A stretch of DNA of 64,000 nucleotides from Schistocephalus solidus (lineage: Eukaryota > Platyhelminthes > Cestoda > Diphyllobothriidea > Diphyllobothriidae). Both the position numbers and the translations under genes were made by a program. The notes under the pieces were generated by a model, which did not search any database, had not been told where the DNA came from, and worked only from the letters and a program-made list of their open reading frames with translations. The stretch spans positions 1 through 64,000 of the forward strand of contig WEDG01005261.1 in NCBI GenBank assembly GCA_017591395.1. Direction: 5' to 3'. Position 1 is the first letter of the stretch; each line of letters starts with the position of its first letter. Shown one piece after another: positions 37,501 to 50,700 of this stretch.

Positions 37501-40500
37501 TTGGACAATTTTGTCAACTTTTCTATTTTGAGATCACAGCTGACCATTTCTTAGCTGATAACTTTCAAAAAGATAGTTGCACGGTCAAGGAGACTTTAAT
37601 CTAGGCTCGTGTGCAGACATACAGGTTTAATCAAACTTAAAATAAATTACTCACTTTCAGGTTGATTTTTAATTCAACGAAAAACTAGCGTCATATGTGT
37701 CGAACCAGAGTCGTGGTAGTGGACACTAGTTTGAGTCATTATGATATCTAGGCAACTTCTTACTGAATGAGAAGATTCATAGACTTCTGTTTACTGTTAA
37801 TTAGTTGCGATTCATAAGTCTCCACCTCCCTCTCTGCTGGGTAAATTGATTTTACTTATTTACAGGTAGAATCATTTGCTAAACTGAATTGGATTCATTG
37901 ATTGATGCTCTTTATTTCTTATTAATGATCATTTTCTACTTTTATTTCTAGAGAAATAAGGTTTTCTTACAATTATATGGCGGAAGCAGCTGGTGCTAGG
38001 GATATTTCAAGTGCCGATATACTGTTTATATTTAGCCATGCCGTAGTGCATTCGATTTTTTTCAAAGCAAGACAAAATTTTCAACGTCTCAGTCATGCTC
38101 CACCAGCTGGAAACAGAAGGTTGAAAAAACTAGAAACTTATCCATTAAGCCGCGATCAGGTGGTAAATTTCGGAAGTGCAAATGATGGCACAAATCAACG
38201 AGAACATACACAAGCGCGTATGACTTCAGAAAGCTCTGATAACGGATATTTCAGCAAAGAAAATAATACACAAATGTAACTGAATTATTAAGCATGTTCT
38301 TGTGGTGTTTATGTTGTATTTTTCGGAGATGGAGACTAATGAATCGCACGGTATATTGGCTGGCCAAAGCCAAGCTAGCCACAACATTCAGCTTTTAGTA
38401 TAATAGCATTAACAGGTTTGACTCAGAATTCTTGTGACAGTTCTGCACATAAGCAGAGACCGGCACTTATGGAATTTTACATAAAAGGATTTCTTGTATG
38501 CTCGCATCCCCCTCCTCTCTGGCAGAACACGGGAACAGGAGCGCCCCATAACAAAGATGGCTTTGCGCTAAATTCCAGCACAATTCTTGTCAGGGTTGAG
38601 TTTAGTGTAAAGGTAAAGTTAGGGCTAAAGTTTGAATTAGTGTCAATATTCGGATAGGGGAACATTCCGCATAATTTTTGCTTGTTATCACGCTACCGCC
38701 CATTTGACAGTAACTGCGCAGAAGGCGACCCGATCACTGTAAAAGGAGCTTAATTAGCCCGACGTTTCGGATTCTCTCTCTCGAATCCATCCTCAGAGAC
38801 AGTTGCATAAAATGGGGTTTCTCAGTGCCTCTCTGCTTACTAACAACCCCAGACTTGTTACCTCGCCGTTCATAGGTTTGACATTAACAGTAAAGCCCTT
38901 CTTAGGAAATTTGTACATTCATTAACACTACCGCCTATTTTATATTAAAACTCTTCTTTCGGATAACTTTTTATTTCCCCGACTCCCTTATTATGTTTTT
39001 GGAATCTCCCATCTGGCCTTCCGCGTAATTTAACATTACCTTACTGCTTGTTAACTTGACGAAATTTGGTTGTGGTTGCACTATTTACCTTTTTCTAATC
39101 CTCGCACATTATCAAACCGTGTTCTCGTCCAAATCAGTTATTGGCTCTGTTTTCATTAACACGAAAGGCACGAGTAAACCAACCCAAGCAAATGATCTAG
39201 ACAGGCTAAAAAGCAGCTAGGTCGATAGGATTCCTGGGTATTTATTTGAAAGAGCTACTAGTTGGTGGTCGAATATATTCGACAGGTATTCTTCCAGGAA
39301 TTTAGCGCAAGGCCACCTGTAATACAAGAAGGGGTGACCCTATTGTTGGGGGAGGAGGCGAGATCCTCGCCGAATATTTTTTATCAAAAAGTACTTGAAA
39401 GAAAATGAGAACCCAGGACGAACCTTAAATTTCAGTATACGCTGGAGGACAACGGTGATGGTGGCCAGAGCAGCCGGTGGCTTCACTTCCTCCTCCTCGC
39501 TCTCCTCAGAGTCTGGCTCCCGGCGACGGCGAGGCCTTGAGGCCTGCTTCTTCTCTGCTGCATCCATGCGCATCTTCTTTAGGCGCATCGTAAAGACCTT
39601 CTGCAGTCGAAATATCTCACGCCAGTACTCTTCCACTTGAGCCTCAATGACCTCTGCGTCAAGTTTGTCGAATTCACCATGTAGCCAACTGTGGTGATGA
39701 TGGGTGAGCAGGGGCGGGGACAAAAGAGACTTAGAGAAATGTTGGCAAACGCTTCGGCCAATCAGTATTCAACATGTTTAAAAACTGCTGATGTGTAAAC
39801 ACTTCAAACAAACTGCTTCTCCAACCGCGACTTATCTTAGTGAGTGAGGTCATCGTATAAATACAGGCAATCCAATAAATTAAGTACCAGATGTTAAATC
39901 GCCTGTGTGGTGTTCGATTAGAGTGATAAATCAGCGATTTATATTTCAAACTAGCGTTGTTTTCTTCAATTAATTTGGCTAGGCCTGAAAATAAAAAAGC
40001 ACATTTTCTTTCTTCCATGAGCTTACCTACTGATAGTTTCATTTAAATTACTAGAGGTTAAAATAATATTTTCAGAGGGAAATGATAGTTTTTTTTACGT
40101 TTAACCTAATTGCATACATTTTGAAGACTTTCTGGGGTCTACGCTGCCAAATTTGAAATCGGTATATAACGAGCAACAAAAATAGACAGTGCACACGGGA
40201 GCAGGACACGCGAACATTCAGGTTAGTGGGTAGACATCGTAACTACTAGACCACCGCAGATACCCACCGCAGCTCATTTCAAATGGACATTTCTTGGCAA
40301 TGCGCTCGAGTGTGTCAGCTGTTGTGCAACCTTAACGAATAAAGGCTTCGAGCAACGAACATAAAATAACTATAAACGAACGTTTATCAGTGGCGAAGGT
40401 AACTGGATCATCCAGCTGACCGCGATTTGCAGGATCTGTTCTACATTTTTCGGCACTGCCGGTTCAGGTATTTTGATCACTCAAGAAAACCAGATAGCGT

Positions 40501-43500
40501 ATAAAAAGTTCTGGATTTTCCAACACAGCTCGTTCCTAGTAAGATCACTTATTTTTGTTGACAACCCAGAGGTCATCTTGAAAGTGGGTAATCAGAGCCT
40601 AGCCTCTTTGTTAAAAATTAAGGTATTCCCTGTATAAGACTCGAACGCCAACTTTACTTGGTGGTTAATCAATTGACAGGTGAGAAAGGACAGTTGGCAG
40701 CAGTTGAAGTGATCCAGACGCACCCTTCAACGAAGTATTTATTTGAAAACACAGTAACCTAGAAGAGGAATCATAAAACCGGCTTTCGCAGCGTAAGCAC
40801 GGAGAATGACCTTGAAGTGCACTGCAGTTATTTATGCCTACTAGCTATCTATCAGCAAACATATTAAACTAAAACTTTAGGGCAAACTCTTCCTAGAATT
40901 AACAAGAAGTCTTACTCTGATGGCCCTAGAATGCCACTTAACCGGTTAAAAGTAAGTGAAAATGGGTAACCAGCGTTTGAAAGGCAGGGGTTGGAGGCAA
41001 GCTCCGTAGATTTATTAAGAAACCTCACTATATATAAGACATATAAAACCAAAACGGGATAAATTCAAATGATTAAAGATTCAGTTTAAGTACTTACTTC
41101 CTTTCAGATTTGTAGTACTTGACACACAATGTGAAGAGCTTTTGAAAGGGATCGACAAGCCCTTTAATTTCTTCAATTTCGTTAAACGGAGTATACGGGA
41201 TCTGGTAGAGCGCCTCCTCCTTATTAATCCAGGTTCTTTCGTTTTCGGCCTCCGCCAGTCGTTTGTAGACGGCGCGCACATCGTTAACATACTGCGCCAT
41301 CATCTCATCGTCGATCTCACCGTAGTCGTTGAACTCGTCAACGCGATTGCGTAGTCTTTCAAGCTCGGCTGCCAACTTTTCGCGTCTACCATAAATACGC
41401 GACTCATTCACTGCCCGCATGCGCTCTTGTAGCTACAAAATAGGCAAAAATAAAACAGTTAATGCTTTGAACAATTTTTGATTAATAACTGATCCGGTTA
41501 CTGGACAATAAAGATCCAAACCGTAAAACATAAATCAGACCAAGTAGAATACGAGCAGCAACTAATTCAGTTGTATAGCCAAACTCTTCTGCCAATCAAC
41601 AGACCTGAGCCGACTTCAGCTGCACTGCCTGACAAGATTCCTAAGCAGATTTGACTTTCTGTATTCAAGATGGGCCGTTTTACACCTAAACTATTTAATG
41701 CACTAATTTGAGGCGCCTTTTCTGACTGTAAAACCTGATTGCTTTCCTCAGTTCTCCACCCCGTTCAGTCTAGGTCATGCACAATGGAGATTACTAGTCT
41801 GTTGGAACCAAAGACATTTCCCAGTTGGTAATACTTAAGTTGTTATTGCAAAATGTTTAATTTTCAAAGAAAGTTAATGCAGTTTTAAAGAACATTATAC
41901 TGTAAGGGAGGTGATAAATGCAACCTATTATCACATGATGGACATTATGGCCCCTACTTCAAAAAAAAAATTCGCTCACCTTGTCGTTAGCGTCAAACTC
42001 AGGGTAGATGCGGCTCTTCCATGTAAGAACTTGACTGTTCTGCTTAATGTCTTCCGGTGTGAAGTCATACACATCGAGTAGATAGGTCAGGTAATCTCTA
42101 GTCCACTAAAAGTGTGAAGACAAAAACAAATTGACTATGGTTTTACACCCCACTGGCGGTGTTTCCCTATGATCTTTTTAGCCAAATTTTCAAAAAAATA
42201 TAATAATAGGGAGCTGCATGCATGGGCCTTAGTATGCTTAATGAGGTAAGAATGTGTAGACTGAAGTGAGCCAAAAAAATCCATTTGATACTTTTACTCT
42301 AACCATCTTATCTTGAAGCCATAATTGTTCCCTGAAAGTATCAACAAACTCAGAGTGCTTAGTTTCCATCTACTGAGCCGCATTAAGGCAGGATGCGCTA
42401 TGTACCCTCAAACATACAACTTTAAGCCTACGTTAGGTTCCTGCACATTACCCTGATCTTGTTTTCCATTCTGACCATGCCTTGACACCTGGCCTCCTCC
42501 ATGTACTGGTTCATCTCGACCAATTCTTCGCTGTTCTGAGGAATGGTGCGGCAGCGCGTTTGCATTTCTTCGAAACAGTCACATATCCTTGGGAAAACGA
42601 AAAAAATCAACGAGTACAATTTTTAGTCTGAGAAGGCTGTGGGTGTTAATAAACGCACCCAAGAACTATTAACATGCCCGATTTGCTAGGCATGCAAGAT
42701 CGAGTTCATCATCCCCCGAAGAGGACGACGAAAAAGGGACAAGTTCATGGACCAGCATTTTTCAGACTGACGTTTCGCAAACACCCTCGTTTCCATCATC
42801 AGAGTTCTGGGGCTCTTGGAGATGGTCAAGCGGTCAGCTCTTACCCCCTGTACCGCTGGGCCAGATGAATTGACGACAATTGCGTTATTAGCAGAGGATT
42901 TTGGCAGTTTTGAATAATTCCTCTGACCCATTTGTGAAAAACTCGGTGGCCTCGGTGGGATTCGAACCCACGCCAACAAGGGAAAGGCTTTAGTACAGCC
43001 AACACTCTAGCCAACTGAGCTACGGGGCATCACCGGTAGACCTGCGTTTTATCACACTTGGGTCAAAGGAATTATTCAAATCTGCCAAAATCCTCTTTTA
43101 ATTAATTGTGTCTGGTAGTCATCTGGTGGATTCTAGATTGATTGCTTAGGAAATCCTGCTTGGGCAGTCAGATTGCTATATCAGAATTAGTGGATTCCAT
43201 ACGTTGCAGTAGGCTGGGCGGGTAACTTGACCCAAGTGTGATTAAACTCACGGCTCCCAGTGGGGCCTCGTAGCTCAGTTGGCTAGAGCGTTGGCTGTAC
43301 TTAAGCCTTCCACTTGCTGGTATGGGTTCGAATCCCACCGAGGCCGCCGAGTTTTTCACAAGCGGGTCAAAGGAATTTCATTATTATCAAAAGGGGCGAA
43401 GAGCAGGCTTTCAAGACACTTGTGAACTCCATCTTTCCCGACATCCAGTTTACTATGGAAGACGAGGTCAACAATCAGTTGCCCGTCCTCAGTGGACAAG

Positions 43501-44707
43501 TGAGTAAGCTGGCAGACAATAAAATAAGAACAACGGTCTACCGGAAGGCAAATAACACCATGTGTATCCTCCACTTCAGAAGCAACCGATAGTTCGACCT
43601 CGTAGTCTGACGATGTCCACCGTATGCGCCACGGAAGGGTGGTGCAGGGACGGTGACTTGCACGTAGTTTAGTTCAAAGTGATAGTAGACTTGCGCTGCA
43701 TCTACTGCACGATCTCCTCCCCAACCTGAGTCCGGTGTTATGACAGGGTCAAGAAGACCGGAGATGGGAGAGGGCGCAGGTGGCTGGCGCGGCCGGAGCC
43801 GCCCCTGGGCGTGCCACCACACCTGGCTCGGATCCCACGGAGTGGGAGTGCCATAAAGGCTACATTAAGAAGGAGCCATTGCAACCTGACTCTCAGTCCG
43901 CCAGTCAGCCACTCCACACAAAACACACATTGGGCTGACCTCGCGGTCCGAGTTATCCCGTCAGTTGGCAACCTTCCAAGCCACGGCTTTTAGCGCACCG
44001 TGATAGTTTCAAGCGCGTCAGATTGTTTATAGTGAGGAAAAATGCGCTGAGCTGTCGACCTCACTCTCTCCCCCACCCCCACAATCAGACCACTGTCCGA
44101 GCCGGTCAGTTGTCTGATGCGGAAGCGCAGGCGCAGCTGCTAGTGACCTCGCCTACGTGTACTACGTACACGACCTGGCCCCCAAACACAAGCACCAGGA
44201 TTTCACACAACAGGGGGTTGAACGGCTTACATCTCACATGTGTGAGATAGCCAGAGGTCACGTTAAGAAGGAGCCATCGTAGCCTGACTCTCAGACCACC
44301 AGTCAGCCACTCCATACAACACACATTGGACTAACTGCGAGGTCTGAGTGTAATTGTCAGTTGGCAACCTTCCAACCGCGGCATTCAACGTTACCGCACT
44401 CTCTTCTCCTCCCCCACCTGAGACCGGTCTCATGACACAGTCAGTGCTGCAGCTACCGCACTCTCTCGTCCTCCCCCACCTGAGCCCGGTGTCAAGACAG
44501 AGTCAAGAAGACCGGAGGCGGGAGTGGACACAGGTGGCTGGCGCGGCCGGGTCCCCTAAGTTCAAGCTGCCCCTAGGCGTGCCACCACACCTCCATGTTC
44601 GGCATTTGTTATGGGAGCGCAACTCGAATAACGCCTGCCGTGCCCTAATTTGGCCCACATATTGGTCCAATGCATCTACCACGTGGCCCGTTTAGGGGGC
44701 AAACACA

Positions 44708-44748
<41 letters not shown>

Positions 44749-47700
44749 GGCAGTTCGACCGTCGATTTCGACGAGGTCCACCGTATGCTCCACACCAGGT
44801 GGTGCAGGGACGGTGACTTGCGCGTGAATTAGTTTTAAGTGATAGTAGCCTTGCGCTGCAGCTACCGCACTCTCTCCTCCTCCCCACCTGAGTCCGGTGT
44901 CAAGAGAGAGTCAAGAAGACCGGTGGCGGGAGAGGACGCAGGTGGCTGGCGCGGCTGGGTCCCCTAAGTTCATGCCGCCCGTAGGCGTGACACCACACCT
45001 CCATGTTCGGCATTTGTTATGGGAGCGCAACCCGAATAACGCATGCAGTGCCCTGGTGTGGCCCCGTGTTGGTCCAGTGCATCTACTACGTGGCCCGTTT
45101 AGGGGGCACACACACACACGATAGTTCGACCGTCGTAGTCCGACGATGTCCACCGTATGCTCCATGGGAAAGTGGAGCAGGGACGGTGACTTGCGCATAG
45201 GCTATCTTGACGGACAGGACCAAAATTTGGGATGTGATCAACATGTAGGCGTTATCTTCCTGGAAGCGAAAAAATGCGAGCCAGGTGTCGGAGCGGGTCG
45301 TATTTTGAATTTCCACCGTACTTGTCAATAGATTTGATGAGATCCATATGTGCACTAAAAGTGAAGCGGCCCACCAAGCCTACCGATTAATTTGACTTGA
45401 TCGAACCAGTGTGGCGTGAATTTCCCACGATTAAATTGTATACACTCCAGGGCTATGACTAACCACCTCTTATTCTCAGCTGTCTGTCCGCTGAACTCCA
45501 CTGTTGAAGTAGGCGTGCTCCAGAGCAGGGATCTACGCCCCGAGGGTCTAGATTGCATGAAGCTGCGGGTAAGAGAAAAGCCATAAATTTAACAGCAAAA
45601 TCAGAAGCAACCACCCCGTTGGTCACAAACGTAGTTGTGTCAGAACCCTCTTCCAAAGCGTTCAAACACACTGCAGCGACGACTAAACCACAAGGATAAG
45701 CTGTTTATGGTCTATGGCCACGTACAACAGAAGAACCACAACTTCGCCTTTGAGTAAGCGAGGGTAATCGGCAGAGCCAACGACAAGATGGCCAGACTGC
45801 TGCTCGAAAGTTGGTCTTCCACGGGCTGATTAACAGAGTCATAGACTTGCATCCCGCCTACCAGGCGATACGCACAAGGCTCGAGTCAGTTCGGGCAGGG
45901 GCAATGGGACAGTCGAGCAAAACAAAGCATGGCAGACAACGGACACCAGAGAAAAAAGAAGAGAGGAGCCGGCCGGAGGCCACGTGACTGGCGTGGAACA
46001 CCATCTCACCACCTCGACTCCCGTGGGCATCAACGACTGATCAGTTCGATGGCTGACAAGGGGCAGGCCACTATGCTCACTGAATTGCCAAAAAATACGA
46101 CCCAAATGTGGTTCAACTCTCGGCTCCCAGTGGGGCCTCGTAGCCCACCGAGGCCACCGAGTTTTTCACAAGTGGGTCAAACGAATTATTCAAATCTGCC
46201 AAAATCCTCAACTAAATACGACAGCATCAAAAGGAACAAATGTCACGGGAATGGAGAGGTCAAGCTTAATCAGCAGCGAGCAGGCAGGTCAAAGTTCGTA
46301 CGCCAAGCATGGATATAATACAAAGCAGGCACCAAGACTGAAACGGTCAAGATCAGCAGGAACATCTACCACAGAACTCTGAGGATGGAAAGGAGGGGGT
46401 TTCCAAAACGTCAATCAAAATAAATTCCAGTTCATGATCTCGTGCCTTCTTTTTCGGCTTCTTTGAGGTAGGATGAACTCGATAAGTTATCTGGACCTCG
46501 AATCTTCACTCATATAGGAAGATATATTTTAGTTTGTGGTGTTCGTATAGGTTGGACTTCAGTTAATTGACTCAACTGTGACCAGAAGCTTTGAAGGCCG
46601 GCCAAATTATACGTAGTTGCAATGGAGAATTATCTAATAAGCGCTAGTCCCAAGTCTGATCCCCCCCATCCCCCTGGCAATTTGTTTTTGCTGTGCAGTT
46701 GCAGCCATCCACACACCCTTTCCCCGTATGTTGACACGGACATGTGTTAGGCTATTGATTTCTCTCTTGGTCCATCGGAAAGATTTTGCATTTAATCTGA
46801 CACCTTGCTTTTTTCCAAGGGAATGGTGTGAATACGCGAACAGACCATCAAACGTCGACCTGGAGTAATATTTGAACACCATATTGTCGGTAGTCAAACG
46901 GACGTGCCGTCCAGTCCTGATATACCCACCATCATCCGCCAGAGTGCCTAACCGAATGACATGCCGTCCACTACATAACGTACTTCTGGCGTGCCCATTA
47001 ATATATCTATGGGTTTTCACACTGGCTGCAAACCTATAGAAATCGCTTGAATGAGCTTTTCACCAACAGCTCGTTTCCTTGTCTATCTAAAAGCAGGTTA
47101 TTTAATTTCCCAGTCTTGCCTCTAAAAATAATGGTTTCGGACAAGCGCTGAATACTAAATGGAATAGTCGTAGTAGCACATAGAAGCTGTTTCCGTTCTT
47201 ATGAGTTCGGCCGAATGGATGGGTCCCAGTTAATCGGAATCTGTTGAGTGCTGTCCAAGGAGGTATAGAATTAGTAGTATTAATTTAAGAAACACAAGAA
47301 ACGTACTCCTTATTGGTCTGTCGCAGTTTTGTAGCTACTCGCTCCAGAAGAGTATTTGCAAGGCGCTGGCACTCCTTCGAAAGTCCGACCTTGACGTCTT
47401 CACAGTCCAGTCGTATTAGGTCAAAATACTCGGCATCTGGAAGCAGCATAACTTCCTGGGCCAAGTTGTGAAGCTTTGTAATATACTGTAGGTAAAAAGG
47501 GCCGTTGAATGGTATCAAAAGATAGAGAAAATGCCATGTGAAAGGATCTTCCTTTCGTTGCAAATACTTTAAAAAACTTTAGAAGGAAATTCCCGAAGTA
47601 AAATTACCAAATAATGTGCCACTACCAATCTTGAAGTGTGCCACTTGAAAATAGAGTTCAACACAGCCGGGGGCGGAAGGGGTTAGGATAGTAAACATTG

Positions 47701-50700
47701 CTTCTAAAAACTCTGGAGAGATGCAATAATCGACTGTTTAAAAGAGTGTCTCCAGACAGTGAGATCGAGGCGCAGTATCCTTTTTTAGTCGATAGCACCT
47801 TTGAAAGCAACTTTTCAGCCATAAAATCACCTATTAAACATGCCGTTTAGGCTGAAGTACATTCGCTTAACTGTGGCCTAAAAGAGACAAAGTTGCGTTC
47901 AATCCAACGCAAGTGAAGCCTTATAGTCTTATAAATGCTGCCAGTAAGAATGCCTTGTATGACCTCCTAAACAGGACACGGGAATAGGAACCGTCCGCAA
48001 TACGTGTGGCTTTGCGCCAAATTCCGGGAAATTATGTTTAGGATTAAGGTGATGGTTAGGGTTACGTTTAGGGTTAGGTTTAAGCTTGAAGTTAAGATCA
48101 GCGTTGAGGTTATGATCATGATTAGAGCAAAAGGTTAAGGTTATTCTCGTGTTAAATGTTTAGGGTTTAGGTTTAGGGTTGGGAAAGAGCTAGGGTTAAG
48201 GTTTCCGTTTCGTTTTATGTTGGGGTAAGTGTTAGCCTTGGGAAGTAACATTTTCGTTTTACGTTGGGGCTAGTTTTAGTGCTAATATATCGGTATAGTT
48301 ACCCTTCCTGAAATTTACCGTAAAGGCCACCAATTTTAGGCGGGTTGGGTGATTCCTTTTCCCTTGTCCTGTTTAGGTGGCCATACAAGGCATCCCGCCA
48401 AACTGCCTGCCATAATTATACTCCAGGCCTTGCCCGTTTTTTCACCTATGAAGATCCCAAAACGCAAAAACTAATGTCTGGCTTCGTAGGTCCATAGTAG
48501 GTGGTGCACTTGATGCAAACTTAATTTTGACACTAGTTACGTGTCTTCTTTGAACTGAATCCTAGCATTGGGTAAGGCTTTTGTGGAAAACTTTGCCAAA
48601 TTAAAAACCAAAGCAAAGCAAACTTTGCGGCCGTAACTTCCACTTTGCACCGTATTTTTACTGCAATCGGAACCAACTAAAACTGCTATGTTTAGAGTGA
48701 GCCTATGGCCCGATAGCCAAGTCCATGCCAAATTGCTGCGAACGAGGCGTAAGAAATCGGAGCAAAGACTAAATAGAAACAGAACTAAAATCGGTTTAAG
48801 CCAACGTCCAGTATACGAACAGGGCAGTCAAGTCACCAATCAAGCTAAAGACTAGCATAGAGGAAGATCATGTGGATAAGGGAGACTGAGAATAAGCGGT
48901 GTTTATGAACGACACGGTTGATACGCCAACAGATGTCACCGATTGTCTCATGTGACAAATGGCTCAGTCAGTGTTCAAAATAAATTTATCACCCTGATTC
49001 ATTGTGAGGCTTTTGACTAACCCAGTAAACATTGTCCTGAAAAGGATGAGAGGCCATTCTTGAAAAATATATGCCTGACTGACTACTGGTGTTCCGCTAA
49101 GGAGGCCTCTGTTAGCAGGTATCAATGCAAGCTTCGATTTGCACCAGCTGGGTATTTTTAGCAATCCTGGTATGCTGTTGAAAAATAATGGCCACTTTTG
49201 AATGCTCGAGGTTCAAAATGCTGATGCCCACAATGTGTACGTACAACAAACGTAGAGTCATGGATGGTATTGTTCAGTTGGCTCACAATACAGTCGTCAG
49301 GCACACGCGGATACCTTCCTTGACAGGTTCTACCTTTACCTTTATTCCACGCAAACTTTTTTAAAAAAAGAGTTGGGTTGTCTCTTTTTTTCCGAAAGAA
49401 ATTATTCCAAGCTTGAAGACGCAAAATTTAGCCTGCTTAACAAAAGCGGCATCTTCCTAGGTGTTATCTTCTCTCATCACCCATTTCTCAAATATGTTAA
49501 CAAAGCACCATTGATGATACGAGCTAACTTCTTCAGAGGAGCCTGGATCAGGTATTAGCATGAGTAAAGGAAAATTATGTTTTAAGGGCAGTCAGAAGTC
49601 AGTTTAATGTGCTTCAGGATACAACCACAACCAAATACTCTGTCGTTGGGTACCCCCTGGGACGTCTTCTCCTTTTATACTTGATGTCTTTCTTAAACAG
49701 ATATTTTGATAGATTTAAATGCTTTAACAGATTATTCAATGGTGGACAACTTGTAAGTTTCGAGTGAGTAACAGAGAGGACAAGGCTTCAATACAGTCAC
49801 TGATCTAGACACTTTATCTGTGAGGTCCCCACCGAAGCTGTCAGCTTTTCCGATTTAAGTTCTCGAACGCTAAGGAGTTCATTGATCACGTAACTTTATT
49901 TGAGTCTTCTTGTCTTACGGTATGTTCACTGTAGTCCTTACTTCACTGATTCAGACAATCTTGATGTTCTTTGTGAGTTGTTGGTGGTTAAAGAGCTGGT
50001 TGAGATGATTGTCGGGGTTAGCATGAACTCCAAAACTAAGTAGACACAAAATTGTTGAGGTACTGAATACAGTTAAATAGCCGATCAATAAAAAAGGGGA
50101 TCTCAGAGCCGCCTTGAAATTCTTTTCCCCTGAAAGGGCAATCATAATAAAGGAAAGATCTAGAGAAAAAACCTGTGAGACTCACATTACGGTAGTCTTT
50201 AAAGTCACCATCTTCTTTTAGGAAGGCGTCCACGGATTTACTCTCCGTCCCATCAAACAAATAAGAGTAGGGTTGAACTATTAGAAAAGCAGTTGAGACA
50301 GATCATTTATGAGGAAACGAACCGATGGTTTTTTGGAAGAATTCCAAAGGTCGTTGGAAATTTGACTTGGCAGCGTTGCGCAGTTTCGTCAGCGCCAAGG
50401 AAGCAATGTGATCGGGGACTTTTCCGTCAATGTACCGATTATTAGCCTGCTGGTGAAGCCAGGACTGAATAGTGGGCACCTGTAACAAAAATAAATAAAT
50501 AATTTTACCAAACGTTCTATGAATACGGGTCAAGATTTCTGGTCGAAAGGCTCTCACCGATCGGTTACAGGACTAAGTCGTCCCATTGTGCCTCGGGACT
50601 CACTCTAGAGCCCACCAGCAGCCGCAGAGCAGCTAGTGATATAGATAGAATCATATTACTGACAAAGACAAGGGAGACTGGAATGGCCATTTCTGGTTTA

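Larger units (their letters stand above)
37367..39423. other. Dynein intron 15
   Basis: Includes a foldback-family copy (38495-38670), a hammerhead-like motif (38757-38806) and a right-arm scrap of the foldback family at about 39285-39350. An open frame of 100 codons at 37977-38279 has no recognised similarity. Confidence 0.5.

Noticed and set aside
37977..38279. 100-codon open frame starting [16 protein letters not shown]
   Set aside because: Lies in a dynein intron with no promoter, homology or splice support.
43264..43345. Functional serine tRNA gene
   Set aside because: The fold is good, but three other diverged copies share the same long flanks, and anticodon ACT is unusual for a nuclear serine tRNA. 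A retroelement head is more likely.
48035..48235. True interstitial telomere array
   Set aside because: The words are degenerate and enclosed by the inverted repeats of a defined element with relatives elsewhere in the window.
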